Shown here in pieces: positions 46,801 to 61,800 of a stretch of DNA of 64,000 nt. The notes under the pieces were generated by a model, which made no database searches, was not told where the DNA came from, and was given only the letters and a program-made list of their open reading frames with translations. Position 1 is the first letter of the stretch. Every line of letters begins with the position of its first letter. Source of the DNA: Pomphorhynchus laevis (taxonomy: Eukaryota; Acanthocephala; Palaeacanthocephala; Echinorhynchida; Pomphorhynchidae); assembly GCA_012934845.2 (NCBI GenBank), contig WNNJ02001344.1, forward strand, positions 62,001 through 126,000, written 5' to 3'. Made by a program: the position numbers and the translations under genes.

Positions 46801-49800
46801 TACTTAAGATGATATTAGGAGCTTTCGAAATATTATAATGAAATTAAACTAATTTATTTGGTGTTGTAAAGTAATTAAAATTTATAAAAAATACTTGATT
46901 TTCGAAATGTTTACATATGAACACATAAAATGTGAACATTTTAGGATATTCACATATGAGCACATGAACATATGAAAATTTGTTAACTTATATTTAAAGC
47001 TTACAAAAACAAAAACTTAATCTTAAATATTAATATCTAAAGTATTAAGATATTAAGATATTTATCTTAAATATTAAGATTTTAAGTATTTAGATATTAA
47101 GATATATATCTTAAATATTAATGTTATTAATTTTAATGAGATTTATTAAATCTTTTTTTTATTTAACATAAATATTTTTCTTTTAATTTTTTTAATATAT
47201 TTGTGTATGAATAAATACACCATTGTTTTGGCTTTCCCGAAATCATTAAATTTATTTATTACGAACAATATATGCGATCTGATTCCAAATATAAGCGACA
47301 TAATCTTTCTTTATATAATTATTGAATACAAGCGATCTTACTGAATTTTAAATTAATAATATACAATATATTGAAAACAAATAAGCATGTGTTAAAGATA
47401 ATGATGCATACAAGAATTAAAGAAGTATTTATAAAATATTGTGTTAATAAAATATAATTTATAAAATGTAAATACAATTGTTTTCATCTTATTTCTTATT
47501 TTATTCTTCGATTGCTCTGTTCTACTATTTTATTTTCATTCGAAGCGAACGACTGACAAAGCTGTACGATCCTAAAATGTTTAGAACCGAAATTTTGTTT
47601 ATCAGGTACCGTTTACCAATTTATTGTTCTGTGCATCTTCGTTTTAGAAGTGAACTTGAGAAGATGCCTGACACCTCTGAGAAGGAAGAATTTTCTAATG
47701 TGCTGCTAAGGTAATATTTTAATAAGACATATAATCAGGTAAATGAACGTTTTTTTAAATTTTGCCATACGCCTTATTCTTTAAAATAATATTTAGAATA
47801 TTATGCGGTCGGCTATTACAGAAAGATCCAAATTCTAGAAATCACAAATGTGCCCAATCTAAGAAACGAGCAATTATTCAAATTATTTTTGCTATGGGAG
47901 AGCAACAACAATCGAAATTTTTGTTACTAGCTTTATCACCATTTAATAATTTGCTCACAAATCATAATAAGTCAACGACTAATATTGCTGATATCGACGA
48001 TTATGGGTTTTTGCAATTTATAAAGAAGGCGATAGAGTCTAAATTTGAAAATGTTGAACTTCGAATCGATCATATTAACGGGTAAGTTTTGGTAATTTAC
48101 TTTTTGATTTTTTATAAATCCATTTGTTGTTGACTAACGATCAAGTTATAACAAAAGTTCGAACATTTAATTTTTTATTTGTAAAACTTTCGGTAAAATT
48201 TAAATTAAAATTTTAGTAAAATTGCGTACAAATTTACAAAGTCATCTTTTATTACATATAATTCCAAATTAGCTTGTTAAGACCACTTATTACGATGAAT
48301 TGTTTTCTTATGCCCTGATCTACAATCGATGAAATTAGCAAATGTGACTTTTGAAATATCTAGTTTCTCTTGTAAATTAACTAATGATTTAAATAAATTA
48401 ATAAATGATTTAAATAAATTAGTAAACGATTTTTTTTTCAAATTTCGTTGAATGTTTAAAAAGCTTTGACAAAAAGTTTTTTCTTCTATTAACAAAGTTT
48501 ATAAAAACTTTGATGCGATAAATACTTTAGATGTGCTTGGGTCGACGAATATTATTTGAATAATCAATTATTGGAGCTGGATCATCAAAGAATAAATAAA
48601 ATTATTTTTGATGTTTCGCTAACTCCTGTTTGCATCTTCAGGAAATTACAATCAAATTACAATTGTAATTTTCTGAAGATGCTAACAAAAGTTAACGAAA
48701 TATCAAAAATAATTTCGTATTTCCTTTGATCCAGCTCTAATAATTATCAATAATGGATTATTATGATTATTTTAAAAAACTTTTTTGAATAATTAATTCG
48801 CTAATTAATTCAGTTTATTCTCTAAAAAATACAATTTAGAGCTCTTACTACTATTGAAATCGCATTCGGCCAATTAAATTGTTGTTTACCGTCGACAAGA
48901 TCAATGGTATTCAGATCACTATCTATTTCAGTTGCAATATCTCAATATGCAAGTCGTGACAGCGAGTCTAATAATCTGCTGAGCAAGTTGTTCCAAACAT
49001 CAATGTATTTGTTTATTAAGGTACCATTAAAATTTTTGCAGAACTAATTATTAAAATTGCATCAACTTTTATAATTTTTATTTACTAATTACTTTTATTA
49101 AAAACTTTCAATATTTCAAAATTTTTTATTGATAGCCAAAGACTGTTCTATGATCAACGTGATTAATGCATAGAGTTTATATTTATTTTTATAATTGTTG
49201 TTTGTTTTGTTTTAAGGTTCTAGAACTAGTCGACAAATATAAATTTTGCATTTCGAATTTAGCGAATTTACAAGATATACAAGAAACTAAATGAATTATA
49301 TTTTTAAATCGGTTCCTAATTAACATTTAATTATTGAAATCGTGAATAATTTTGCATGTTCAAAATTACTAAAAATTATTTAAAATTTCGTAATTTTTGT
49401 TGTCTACTATTTCCATGTTAAACAACAACATTTTTAATAATAAATATAGACGAACTGACTGAATAACTAACTGTTACCATCGTCAGGCTAAACACAAATA
49501 ACATGTGAAATCAAAGCAATAAAGATATGATCTTATTTTTGATAAATAATTATTGGAGTTGATCAAATAAAAGAAGAAATTATTTTTGATATTTCGCCAA
49601 CTTCTGTCAGCATATCCATAAATTTACAATCTAAAAATTGAAATTGTAATTTTCTGAAGATGCTAAGAGAGGTTAGCAAATATATCAATAAATTTTTTTT
49701 CTTTCTTCGATCAAGAGGCAATAATTCTTTGAAAGATGATCTTTTATTTAAACTATGCAATTGTGTTTTATAAAGTTTACTTTTTATTTTATTTTTTGCT

Positions 49801-52800
49801 AGATATTCTTTCCCCTGGTTATATTTCTCTAAATACTTTTAGCTAACTTTTTATTTTTAATTTTTATTTTAATTCTTTTTTTTCAATTGAAAGTATGGAT
49901 TAATATATACCATCGAGATTTTGATTCAACGCAAAAATTGTTATTTAAACAAGTTTTCACAGCAAAATTTCGTTAACTAGTTGTTACCATTGTCAGGCTG
50001 AACACAAAATTTGTGATAGCGTCTTTATATAGTGATGCTCATAATGTTTCATTGTGGCTTTATTACGAGGTGTCATAAGTCCTCATGTCGCATGTAAAAT
50101 AACGATGAGATTTTTTACTGATTGTTAATAATAAACGTCAATAATTAAAAAAATTTTAAAATTTCTAAAAAAATTCGGTAAATTTGATTATTTGATTATT
50201 TTTAATGACCCATTGTGATATGCTTTACTTTGAGACTTTAAATTACTATTTCGAATTTTTAATATTTTTAATTGTCATTTATCATTTAAATAATGTTTAC
50301 GTCTTTCATTAAACTGTTTCTGCTTAATTATAGCTCATTAATAAAAATCGCTTTAATCTACTAAACCAACTTGAAGTAGAGACAATCAATATGGTTCTAA
50401 GAAATCAGGTATGAATTTTGGGTATTCGCTATGTAGTATCATATGTTTCTTTAGACTAAATTGGTTCTAACTAACGGACTGAACCCACTAACAATAAATC
50501 AAAAAATATTTGAATTACTTTATTCGTTATCAAAATGTTCACGGTATTTGAATTTTTGTCTATTTACTTCGATTATTATTTTTAATATAATTATTCTATA
50601 TTTTTACTTGCTCTTAAATTTTCGACAATGTATTTAATGATACAGCAAACAAAGCGTTTTTTACAATCATTATTTCCTTATTTTACAGTGTAACTTGTGT
50701 ATTTGTGCGATACTTGAGATATATACTTTTATTAAGACAAGTGATATACTTGTTCTTACTCCATAAATGCTATGACGTGTTTCGCCTTTTTGTTTGAATT
50801 GAATGGTAAAAGTATAAACCGTATTAAAACATAAAATACTTTTCCTGACTGGGTCATTTGTTTCCTTGAAAATTGCATCAGTAATATCCTCGTTAAATTG
50901 TTGAATTCTTAAAAATCGATCAGTGATTGAAAATTTTTAAAGATTCGTGTAAAGTAAACTCGTAATTACTAGTGACGTGGCCGTTATACCGCTTAATCGA
51001 TTACTCATTTGTTTGTTTCTTAAGTTGTCTGTAATTTTATTAAGGCGCATTTCGATCCAATTTTGTGTTTTTGTCTATGTAAAATGCATCAAGTAGATCA
51101 TCTACTTTGAAAGCAATCTGGTTTGCACAATTTGAATTTTTTGTAGAGCTATGCTTGCAGAACTTTTAGTATTCAGGTAAATTTTGGTACTTTTTGAATC
51201 TGCGTAATTTGAACATTCAATCAGGTTTCACTATATTTACAACTCTTACGTTTGACTGCTTGTTGCAGTCAAAGTAAGAGTTCATATTCGTAAGAAAATT
51301 TAAGTTATGTATCAAATGTTGTTTTTATTTAAGGCTTTGATAAATTTGAAAATGTGTCTATTATTTGAATTTGTCTAATAATAAATTCAAATTCAAATTT
51401 GCCTAAATTTGAATTTGATTTTATTTAATCGATATGATCCTCTCGAAATGTTGATAATCAAAGAGCGATTGTTGAATATCGATCAACATTGAATAATATT
51501 GAATACATATTCTACGACTTGTATTATACCAAAGTAAAACCTTAAAGGAAGTCCAACAACATTTCCAACAATTTGTTTTTCATAAAATGCATTTGCAAAT
51601 CAAAGTTTTGCATGCTTTGATGATTAATATTTTGCTCACAGATATCGATTATTTATTTAAAATAGTTATTGTATCCGTCATGTGGTTATTAATAAAATAA
51701 ATTGTGTTAAGATTACTTAACATTATTTGTTCAATATCTATTAATTATATTTAACTCGAACTCAAATGTTAGGATTCATTACTTTTTTGAACACTGATCT
51801 CTCACATTTATTAAATAAATGAAATATTGTTATTTATTAAATTTTTTAACTTAATTTTTAAAAATAGATTTATTTTTATAAATTTATTGTTTTTTAAATT
51901 TAAAAACACTTTTACTGATAGATTATGCTAATTTTGTAATTATGTGTTAGATAATTTATCGTATTTTATATTTTAGTTTTACGGATATATTTCAAAATAC
52001 TGATACGACTCTCTCAAAAGTGTATTCTAACTGTTTCTATTAAATTTTATCGCTAATAACAAAGAGCAGTTGTGCTATGGGTGATTTGCACTTTTGAAAG
52101 AAATGTTTTTAAGGACAATTTAAGAAAAAATTGTTAATTTATAATTAAAGTTTGTTTGATTTTCCATTTTACCTTTTTTACTCTTAGACATCGATTTGTT
52201 TTTGCATCGAGTTTGCCGGAATTTGGGCTCTGTTGCGATTGTGTCATACTTCCTTTAATCAATGTGCGTACAGATCACATTTTTTTAAAAAACTGTAAAA
52301 TTGCTCCAATGTTTACTTACTGTATCAACGCACTTATCAACCTGTTTCAAGAAGATGCAACAAGTATGTAATTAAGCTTTAAACTAATTAAGTAATAATC
52401 AAAATCTTTCGTGTTTATTAACGTTTGGATTTGCAGCTTTAACTAATTATCATAAAAATAATATTTTTTTAAATTTTGTGATCAAAACCTCACTATTGTG
52501 AATATAGTTTGATGATTTATTATAATTTTAACAGAATTCTATAAGCTTCTAAATTTTTAAAGTCGAAGTTTGTTGGTTTTATTTGTGCAATCTATTTTAG
52601 ATAATTTTTACAATCTTTTTAAGTTCTATTTTGTGAAATTAGCTGATGACAACAAAGTACTTTCTACTGCTTGGATATTTGAACATGTTGATATTTCTTT
52701 ACTCCAACGGATGTGCACTCATCTTAATCTAATTTTGATTGAATTTATCGAACGTATTGGAAGTCGGAGAAAGATGGCGAATTTACATGATCATATTACG

Positions 52801-55800
52801 TCGATAATCAATATCTTAGAATGGTAAATTATTTTTGAATTATTGATTTATTTATTGTTAATTGCTTATATTAGGTCTCAGTCTAAAGTCAGTATGGGAG
52901 ATTTCAATTTCGATGATCTCTGTCTTCGCTTTGTTAATGTAATAAAGTCTTGTCGGAAGCTTCCAGAGGTTATTATCACAAAAATATAATTATAAGCTTT
53001 TTCTGTTTATTAGCTCATCTTTTATTTTTTCGTCTGGTTTTTCAATTTATTATATATAATCTAATTTCATATTAAGCCTTTTGATATTATTTGATTGTCC
53101 AATTATTAATTAATTTATTATATATTTAATAAATTAATAATTAAATAAAAATTAATATTTATTTAATTTGTTGTTCTCCTTTATTTATAGGTTTTTCAAG
53201 CTCGCATTTTGGCGATGCAGATAAATCACGTTACAAAAATTACTAATCATGAACTCATCTTAAGGTATTTTGCATTTTTTAATAATTTGCATTTATTGAT
53301 AATCAATTTTGATTTTATGTAGCAAAATGTCCGGATTCTTATCATCCTTTAAAATAGCTCAATCAAGAAAACAATTAATCGATATTTTTGTTGCAATTGG
53401 CGCGACAAATGTTAAATTGCGAGATATTGTCGACATACTGATAGAAGTAACTTATCATTTAAATTTTTTCCATTTATTATCTTAAGATTTATATTGTTTT
53501 TTAATAAAATAATATCGCTATTGCACTTCCGCATAACGCTATTGCACTTGCGCCTTATAAATAAAAAATATTTTGGATATAAATATAGTATTTTATATAA
53601 AATATAAAATTTTTTATTAAATATTTTATATTTTTAAATTTATATAAAAAATATTTATATATAATATATATAATATATAATATTTTTTATAAAAAATATT
53701 ATATATTATATATCATATAAAATATTCGATCGAGAGACGTATAGAATAATATAGAATAATATCATATAGAATAATATAGAATATATATAATAATATATAA
53801 TAATATAGAATATATCTTCTGGATACAAGAGACGTATCCAGAATAATGCGTCTCAATTTATATAGTGATATATAAAAAGTAATTAAACTAGGGGTTTGAT
53901 ATGTGATGACATATATATAATCAAGAGACTGGCAAAAACAAGTTTCTTGATTTGAAAAATATTATTCTAAATTATAATAAATAATCGAGCTTTACTAAAT
54001 TATTAATTAATAGCATAAACTGATTAATTAAGGAAACTAAATATATTATATTTTTGTTAATTTTTAAGATTTAAAACTAATAAGAATCATTTATTAATAA
54101 TTTGTTCTGCTACTCAAAATCTAATCGATTGTAATAATCTATATTTTTAATATAAGTAGTTGAGAATAGTTTTTTATCAAAAGGTTTTCATATTGAATAG
54201 ATAGATTTTAAAATTGCTATATTTACGCAAATTCGCAAATTGATTTTAAGGTTGCTATATCATGCTCATTGATTTTTATGTTTCTATATCATAAGGTTTT
54301 GTAAAATTTGCATTTAATAATTTTGTATTAAACAGTTGTGTTGAATAACAAAGCTAATATGTTATATATTGTTATATATTTATTTATTTCAGTATTTTTT
54401 TAATATTTATTTTTTATTTTTTTGTATATTTATTTAATTTTATTTATTTTTATTTATATATATGATACTTTCAAGTTGTGGCGTTATTGATCTCAGCACA
54501 ATTAAATTGTGTGACTAGATATCTTTGAAATATCTGCCTACCGATTTTCAACTAATAGCATACCAATATTTATGTTGATTCTGAGTTTATGTTTATTCTG
54601 AGTTGATTCTTAATTTCAATCAGATTATTTAAAAATCGTTTAGGAATTTTGTTGCTTACTTTTATTTTACAGTATCTTAATAATATCTTATTATTATCTT
54701 CTTATCTTTTTAAGAGATAAGAAGATTTAATAATAATAAGATTTTTATTATTTTTTTGAAGAATGAAATTTATTAGTGCAAAAAAAATATAAAAAAATTT
54801 CATTCTTTTAATATTATTATTAATAATACTATTAGTATTGTCATTATCTTAATTTTATCTTAAAGAAAAATTTTAACGGTTTTTTTTCTTTCTTTAGTTC
54901 AACTGTTCTTTCTTTATTTATTAGTGGAGAGTGAAGTAAAATATTTATTTAATCGAATTTTCAATAGCCTATCATATTCAGGAGTAAATGTTACAAAATA
55001 CTTGTACAATTTAAATTACAATTTAAATTGTTGTTCTTTCTTTTTTCCTACGTTTTGATATTTTTCTGTTTTTTTTTTGATATCACAAAATTGTATATTT
55101 AATAATTTAATTTTCAATTTAGTTAAAATTATTTAAATAATATGAATAAAAGTATTTACAATTATTTTTGTTTTTATAAAATATTCTTTTTAATGCATTT
55201 AATGCACTGTTCAATTTAAATTTTACTGTGTATTTAAAATTTTTAGTTTTTAAATAAAATCGTTTTAGTATGTATTTCGCCATGTACAATAATAAGGTTT
55301 TCGTGTATATGTTCGTACTTACTAGTACCATCTCTTAGTTAAGCAAATTTATCGCATTATGTTCGTTTAATTTGATTTATTTAATTTGATTTAATTTTAT
55401 TCTACACCTGTAGAATCGTCAAGTCTAAATTTTTCTCTAAAATTAATTTTAAAGAATGGATGACTGCTTCCGTTCCACATTTCATCACAAATTTGTGCGA
55501 CCTATTGTATCTCACAGGAAATTTATCTGAGAATTTATTTCGATATGCTGACAATCAATGTGTCTGATTTCAGAATTCCATTGTTTTACGTAAATTAAAT
55601 AGTTGATGCTTATAATAATAGGTTTGATTAATTATCCAATTTTTTAAACGCTAATTATTCGCATATAGACCAGAATAATCGCTGCTTATGGTGCGCTTCG
55701 AAGTGGTGCGTTTCGAATCTGTCTTTATCGATTGCCATAAATATAGTACAATAGAAGTCTTAAGAAAAGGCATAACTATTTGAAGGACATAATTCGAGCT

Positions 55801-58800
55801 CATTTGTGATCCGTTTGTATGAAGCAGTGCAAACATATTCAATACAGTTTGGCCGTAAATAGATTATAAAAAGCAACCACAACAAGACGCTTACTTTCTA
55901 TTTTCAGTATGCACATCGCTTAACTTAGTTTATACACTTTTGATTTATGAAATGATCGTGCTAATCGTTGTGAACATATTTTGTGCTTGTCGTTTGTGTT
56001 ATTCTCTTCAGTTTGATTCTGTTCTGAAGTGCATAAGATTTTTTAATAACTTATTGAAGTCATTCTCGTTTTTAAAATTTAATCTTTTAGTAATGGTTTC
56101 TTTTATTATTTTCACTTTTTTACTCATGTTTCTGCTGGATTCAATGAAGAAAACTGTTGCAGTCATGAAAGAAAAGTATAAAGTTGAAGTAACTGCTTTA
56201 GAATATAAATCCACAAATACTTTAGCAAATTCAATTGATGAATTGCATTATGGAGTGTGAAATGATTAGGAATTCATTTAATGCATTTATATTTATTCCT
56301 TATAATGCTTAGTATTGAATGACAAATGTGTCTGGGTTAATTGATTTCCTAAATGCGAAAACTATTTTACGACCCGGAAAATCCATATAGATTTGATTAT
56401 GTTACTTAGTCACGTTTGGCAATTATTATCATGTTGTTTGATAGTCGATTTGGAAATTCGAAGACATACTAGCCTCAAAACGAGAGTTTCCTTATTGTTG
56501 AATATCGCTAGCTATGTTATTATATGTATTAGACAATATCTGACATGCATTAGCGTGTTCTAGTTATACTTTATTTGATAAGGGGATGCTTGATAAGGGG
56601 TATTAGCGGTATTTGACTATGAATAATTAATACTCAAATAATTCAGGCAGTTAACAAATTGGCAATTCAAACATCCCCAGATTAGTCGTTTGGATTTGAA
56701 TATTTTGCAACGTGTAGCCTTTCCGTTGCAGGTGCAGCATAAAGGCAATGACGATGGGACTCCTCTAGTCATGTTATCATATAGAATTAATTGTATTTAT
56801 TCTTTTAGTTTTTGATTCAGTTATTAATAATATTAAGTATATTTGATCGGTGAGTGAAACGATTCGATCATGCAACTTGTCTGGAGTTTTTTTGGAATTC
56901 ACCACTAACTTATCTGAAGCTTTTCTTGAATTCACCTAGTTGAATTCACCTTTTAACTCATTGAAACTTGTCTGGGACTTGTTTGGAACATATATGAAAT
57001 TTATGTAGAATTTATCCGGAACTTGTCTAGAGCTTATCTGACATTTATCCGGAAAGTGCCTTCAAGCAATTAGCTAGCAGTTTTAGTTCTATAATGGTTA
57101 ATTAATAATATTAAAAATAATACAATTTTATGGTCAGGCACTTTCACCTTTCTTGGATCATTTATTACTTATTAAGCAGCTAATTATTATTAATATAAAT
57201 TACTTTTTATCAAAATTATCGATCAGTACCTACATTTTATTGTAATTTTAAGATAAACTCTTTTAATCCGGAGCGAATAAATGAAATAGATATTTCTCGA
57301 CGATTAAATGCGATTCGATCAGTAAACGATATATTAAAAGTCGATTGCACTAATACCCTATTGATCGAATTATTAATTCATAATTTTGGATACTTTGTGC
57401 GTCAGGTTCACATATACTACTATCTAATCTGATTTAATAATTTTAATTTTAATTTAGATTGAAGAATTTAGCTTACGTACCTCTGTGCTTAACAGCATTT
57501 ATACTCTCATTGATGCCATAGACAAACAAGAAGTAGATGTGAAGCAACTGTTATTTCAGCAATTATTAACCGAGATTAAATTATGTTTCAGGTGCAAGTC
57601 AGAGGTAATAACAATAGTGCCATCATTTTGTTAATTTTGATTTAAATTTTAAATAGGAGATATTTTGATATAATTAATATTATATTATTAATATCATAAA
57701 TATTAATAGATATTAATATTTGTTTTTATTACTATCTTTTATTAATTTGACCTGTTAAATTTAAAATATGTTGTTAACAATTCAGTTATCACATTACATA
57801 TCTAACGTTTTTGTTAATCTTTAAATTTTGTAATATTTTTTTATTATAGATAATTTTTATCTATAATATATATTTTATTAATGATATTTCTATAAATAAT
57901 TTTATTAATTTGACCTGTTAAATTTAAAATATGTTGTTATACGCTATCACCTGTTAGCTGAACCTAACTGATAGTTCAGTTGTCACCTAACTGTCACTAT
58001 CAACTGATGTTGATGACAAGAGTCACCGAACTTTTGCTATAAATTTGAAATTAATATTTAGCTTATTTCAAAAAGCTGGCATTTTTAATAGGTGGCACGC
58101 TATCACATGTTTAGTGATCACTTTACAGAACCTAACTAATGGTTCAGTTGTCACCTAACTGTCATCATTAATTGGAATTAATATTTTGCTTATTTCTAAA
58201 TTCCCACCAACTATTCTAATAGTTTTTAACTATTTTACCTTATTTTAATTTAGTCCTGTTCGGCTGAAGCAAGTTTTAATCATCTTTATTAAAAATATTA
58301 GTTGAAATATTTTAAATCAAAAATTAAATTACATTTTAAATAATCATGTCTTGGCTTTTTCTCCGAGAATCAAAAAACAAATCAACTTTGTAAATTTTCT
58401 TTAATGCAATTAGTCCAGTCAGACAAGTTTAAAAACTTAGTTTTAAATGCAATCCGAAGATAATTCTACGTGATTTTAAACAGTAAAATATTTTTAATTG
58501 AAGTATACAAATCATTTTGAAAAAATATTTCTCAAACATTTTATTCAGGATTCCCAACAAGATGCTACAAAAATTTTACGTGCATTAGTTCTTAAGCGCG
58601 TTGAGGTCTACCATGTTTCTTCGTTACACGTGCTATCAAGTGAAGATGAAGAAGTTGATTTCTTTTTAAATATACATCATACACAGGTATGTTTTATTTT
58701 TAATTTTCAAAATGCTTTTACAACATTGCAAGCAAATGGGCGCCGTTATGAGTGCTTTTAATTATTGACACATCACTTAATATAATATTTTATTATCACT

Positions 58801-61800
58801 TAATATATCACATATTATATTATCAAAAGCGATGAACGGTCCTCTGTTAATTGATCTAATTTATTTACAGAATCAATTCATTTACAGGTAGACTTGTAAG
58901 CATTTACATGACCTTCCGAAACAAAATATCTTTGAAATTTCAATATTTTTACTTTTAATCATAAAATTACTATTGAGATATTTTTCTTATAATCAATAGC
59001 ATCTGATTGTAATAGCATACACATCACAGCCTAATTGTGACCTTAGAAAAATAAATAATATATAAATAATTTATAATTTATAAGTAATGATCTTATTAAT
59101 TAAATTATTTAAACTATTACTAAAGTATAGCATTTAAAGTTTTTGTAAAAATCTGTTAACCTTTTTTTTAATGTAATGCAATAATTAAAATTTAAGCATT
59201 GTCGGCAATGCTTACGATTAAACCTGGCATGCTGCATTCTTTATTGTTAATTTATAAATGCTGCATTCTTTATTTATTTTATTGTTTGCCAATGTAGATT
59301 ACTGAATTTGATTTTTTTCTATTTGTTTTATTTTACTTTTTTGTGGACTTGTAAATGGTTTTGTCCACATTTGTCACGTAAAATGAATTCAATCTATTTA
59401 AAAATGATATATATTTTGTTTCTATTACGGTTTCAATTATATTACTATTTCAATATTAATAATTATATCATAATAAAATTAATATCTATAATATTTCAAT
59501 TTTTTTATTGATATAACTTTATATTACCGTTTTTTATAAAAATTTATTCTTATTGAAAATAAATAATTAAGATCAATTGCTTTTTATAAAAAAAATAAAA
59601 TAAAGGAGAGAATAAACAAAATACGAAATATAACCTTATATTTTGATGCTAACTTTTTAATAACCAGGAAATCATTTTATTGCAAACAATATTTTTTTAT
59701 TTGAAACGAAGAGTGTAAAAATAAGAATGTATCTTTCAAAATGATGCTTTTGTTTAATTTATTTTAATTTTTTTCGTATATTTATCTTAATTACATTAAG
59801 ATAATTTTTTTTAAATATTTTTTAAAGTATGGAAGGCACGAGTTATTAAATTAATAAAAATTATATATTAGAAATAAGCTAATAGAGTTTTTTAATAAAG
59901 CTATTTGATAGACGATGATAGATGAAAAGTTATTTTAATATATGCATTTACTAGCTCAAAAGCTATACCCTTTATTTTTAAATCCCATTTGTATTCTAGA
60001 ATCACCGAAGATCTCGAGCTTTGGTCAAACTTGTAAACTCATTACGTGTAACAAATTTTTCGAATCCTTTAAAAAATAATATACTACGTCCAATGCTTGA
60101 ATATTTTGTTAAAGTTGCTCCGCGTAAAGATACATGTAAAGATGTTTCGCGTTGTCTACAAACAATAAACGAGAAAGCCGTTGAAGCACTTGGTAATTGC
60201 TAATTTCATCTTCGTCAACTTTGATTATCGTGTATTTTAATAGGAATTATCATCGCAAAGCAACAAATTTCAAAGTTGAAATTAGACATATCCAGATGTG
60301 TTAGCAATATAGATAAGCCAAAGAACGACGAAGCTATATGTGATTTTAATATAAGGTAACATCATTAGTAAGCGTTTGTTAGCTTAATCCTTACAAATAT
60401 AGTTGTACATATATGTATAGTTGATACATATACGTATCAAAATATTTTCGAATATTTTTAACATTCGAAATTTCGAATGTTCGAAAATATATATATGCGA
60501 AGTTTCAATACTCTATAATTATGTCATAGTTTCTTTATTTAACGAATTGAATTTATTGTAAATAACTTTAATTCACATATAGGCAAACGCCGGCCCGCGG
60601 CCAGATCTGGCCCGCCGAGCATTTTTATCTGGCCCGCCAAGAGAATTTGAATATTGTATATCCTAATTGTTCAATGATACATTAATTATAGATTACAATT
60701 TTTCATGATGGATATAGACACATCCGGTCCATAGTAATACTCTTATTGTTTTAGCTCTATCGTTATTCCTTTTAGTTTTGGACTTAGAGACTCTTATTTA
60801 TTATACTTGGAATATTTATTTTTTCGAATTTTACCCCTAAACAGGTATGGATAAAAGAAAAAAGTGGATGAAGAAAATCGACATTTTCAAGATTTTTGGA
60901 CTGATGAATATTATTTTATTCTTCATAATCAGGATACGGAATGCTTGATATACAATATGTCCATGTCGGTTGTCAAGGAATACAATTTAAAAAGACATTT
61001 TAATTCTAAGCATCGAGTCAAGCAAAATATTAAGGGGCAGCAGCGAAAAGAGGATGTGGAATAATATAAATAAAATTTGTACTCTCAGCAACAAATGTTT
61101 AGCAATATAAATGCACAATGTTTTAGCAATGTAAAAGCCATTTTTTTTGATTAGTAAAAAATTCTAAACATTCAAAGTCTTTTTTCGATGGTGAATGTAT
61201 CAAGGAGTGCTTACTAGATGTTGCACAAAACAAAAAAGACTTTAAATCTATTAGTCTGTCGAGGCGTACAGTTTCTAGAAGGATAGAGATGATGGCAGAG
61301 GACATAGAAAAAAGTTTAAAAGAAAGAATTCATGCTTTTCAATAGCATTGGATGATAGTACTGATGCATCTGATACCGCACAGTTGGCTATATTTATTCG
61401 AGGTGTGGATTCCTACTTTAATATAATAGAGGAGTTATTAGCACTTACACCTTTAAAGGGAACTACTACCGGCGAAAATATATTTAAAATAGTGGATATG
61501 ATTTTTACTAAATCTGGGGTCAGGTGGAGTTTACTTACTGGTATATGCACCGATGGAGCTCCTGCAATAGTAGGTGCACAAAAAGGATTTGTGGGAATAG
61601 TTCTTAAAAGGCAAAAGAGCTACAAATAAACACAGACGACTTAACGATTTTTCACTGTGTCATTCACCAACAAAATCTTTGTGCGAAATCAATAAAATTT
61701 GCAGATGTTGTGGAGGTTGTTGTGTCAAATATCAATTTTATTAAATCCCGGGCACTAAACCATCGCCAATTTAAAGAATACTAAGCCGATATAGTTTATG

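Noticed and set aside
55430-55550. Possible extra UTP20 exon
   Set aside because: It is stop-free and ends near an AG, but exons 31 and 32 already align contiguously with human UTP20 and are both phase 0.
55940-56260. ORF of 106 codons with hydrophobic stretches
   Set aside because: AT-rich sequence gives Phe/Leu/Ile-rich frames by chance; there is no splice context or known motif, and it lies inside intron 31.
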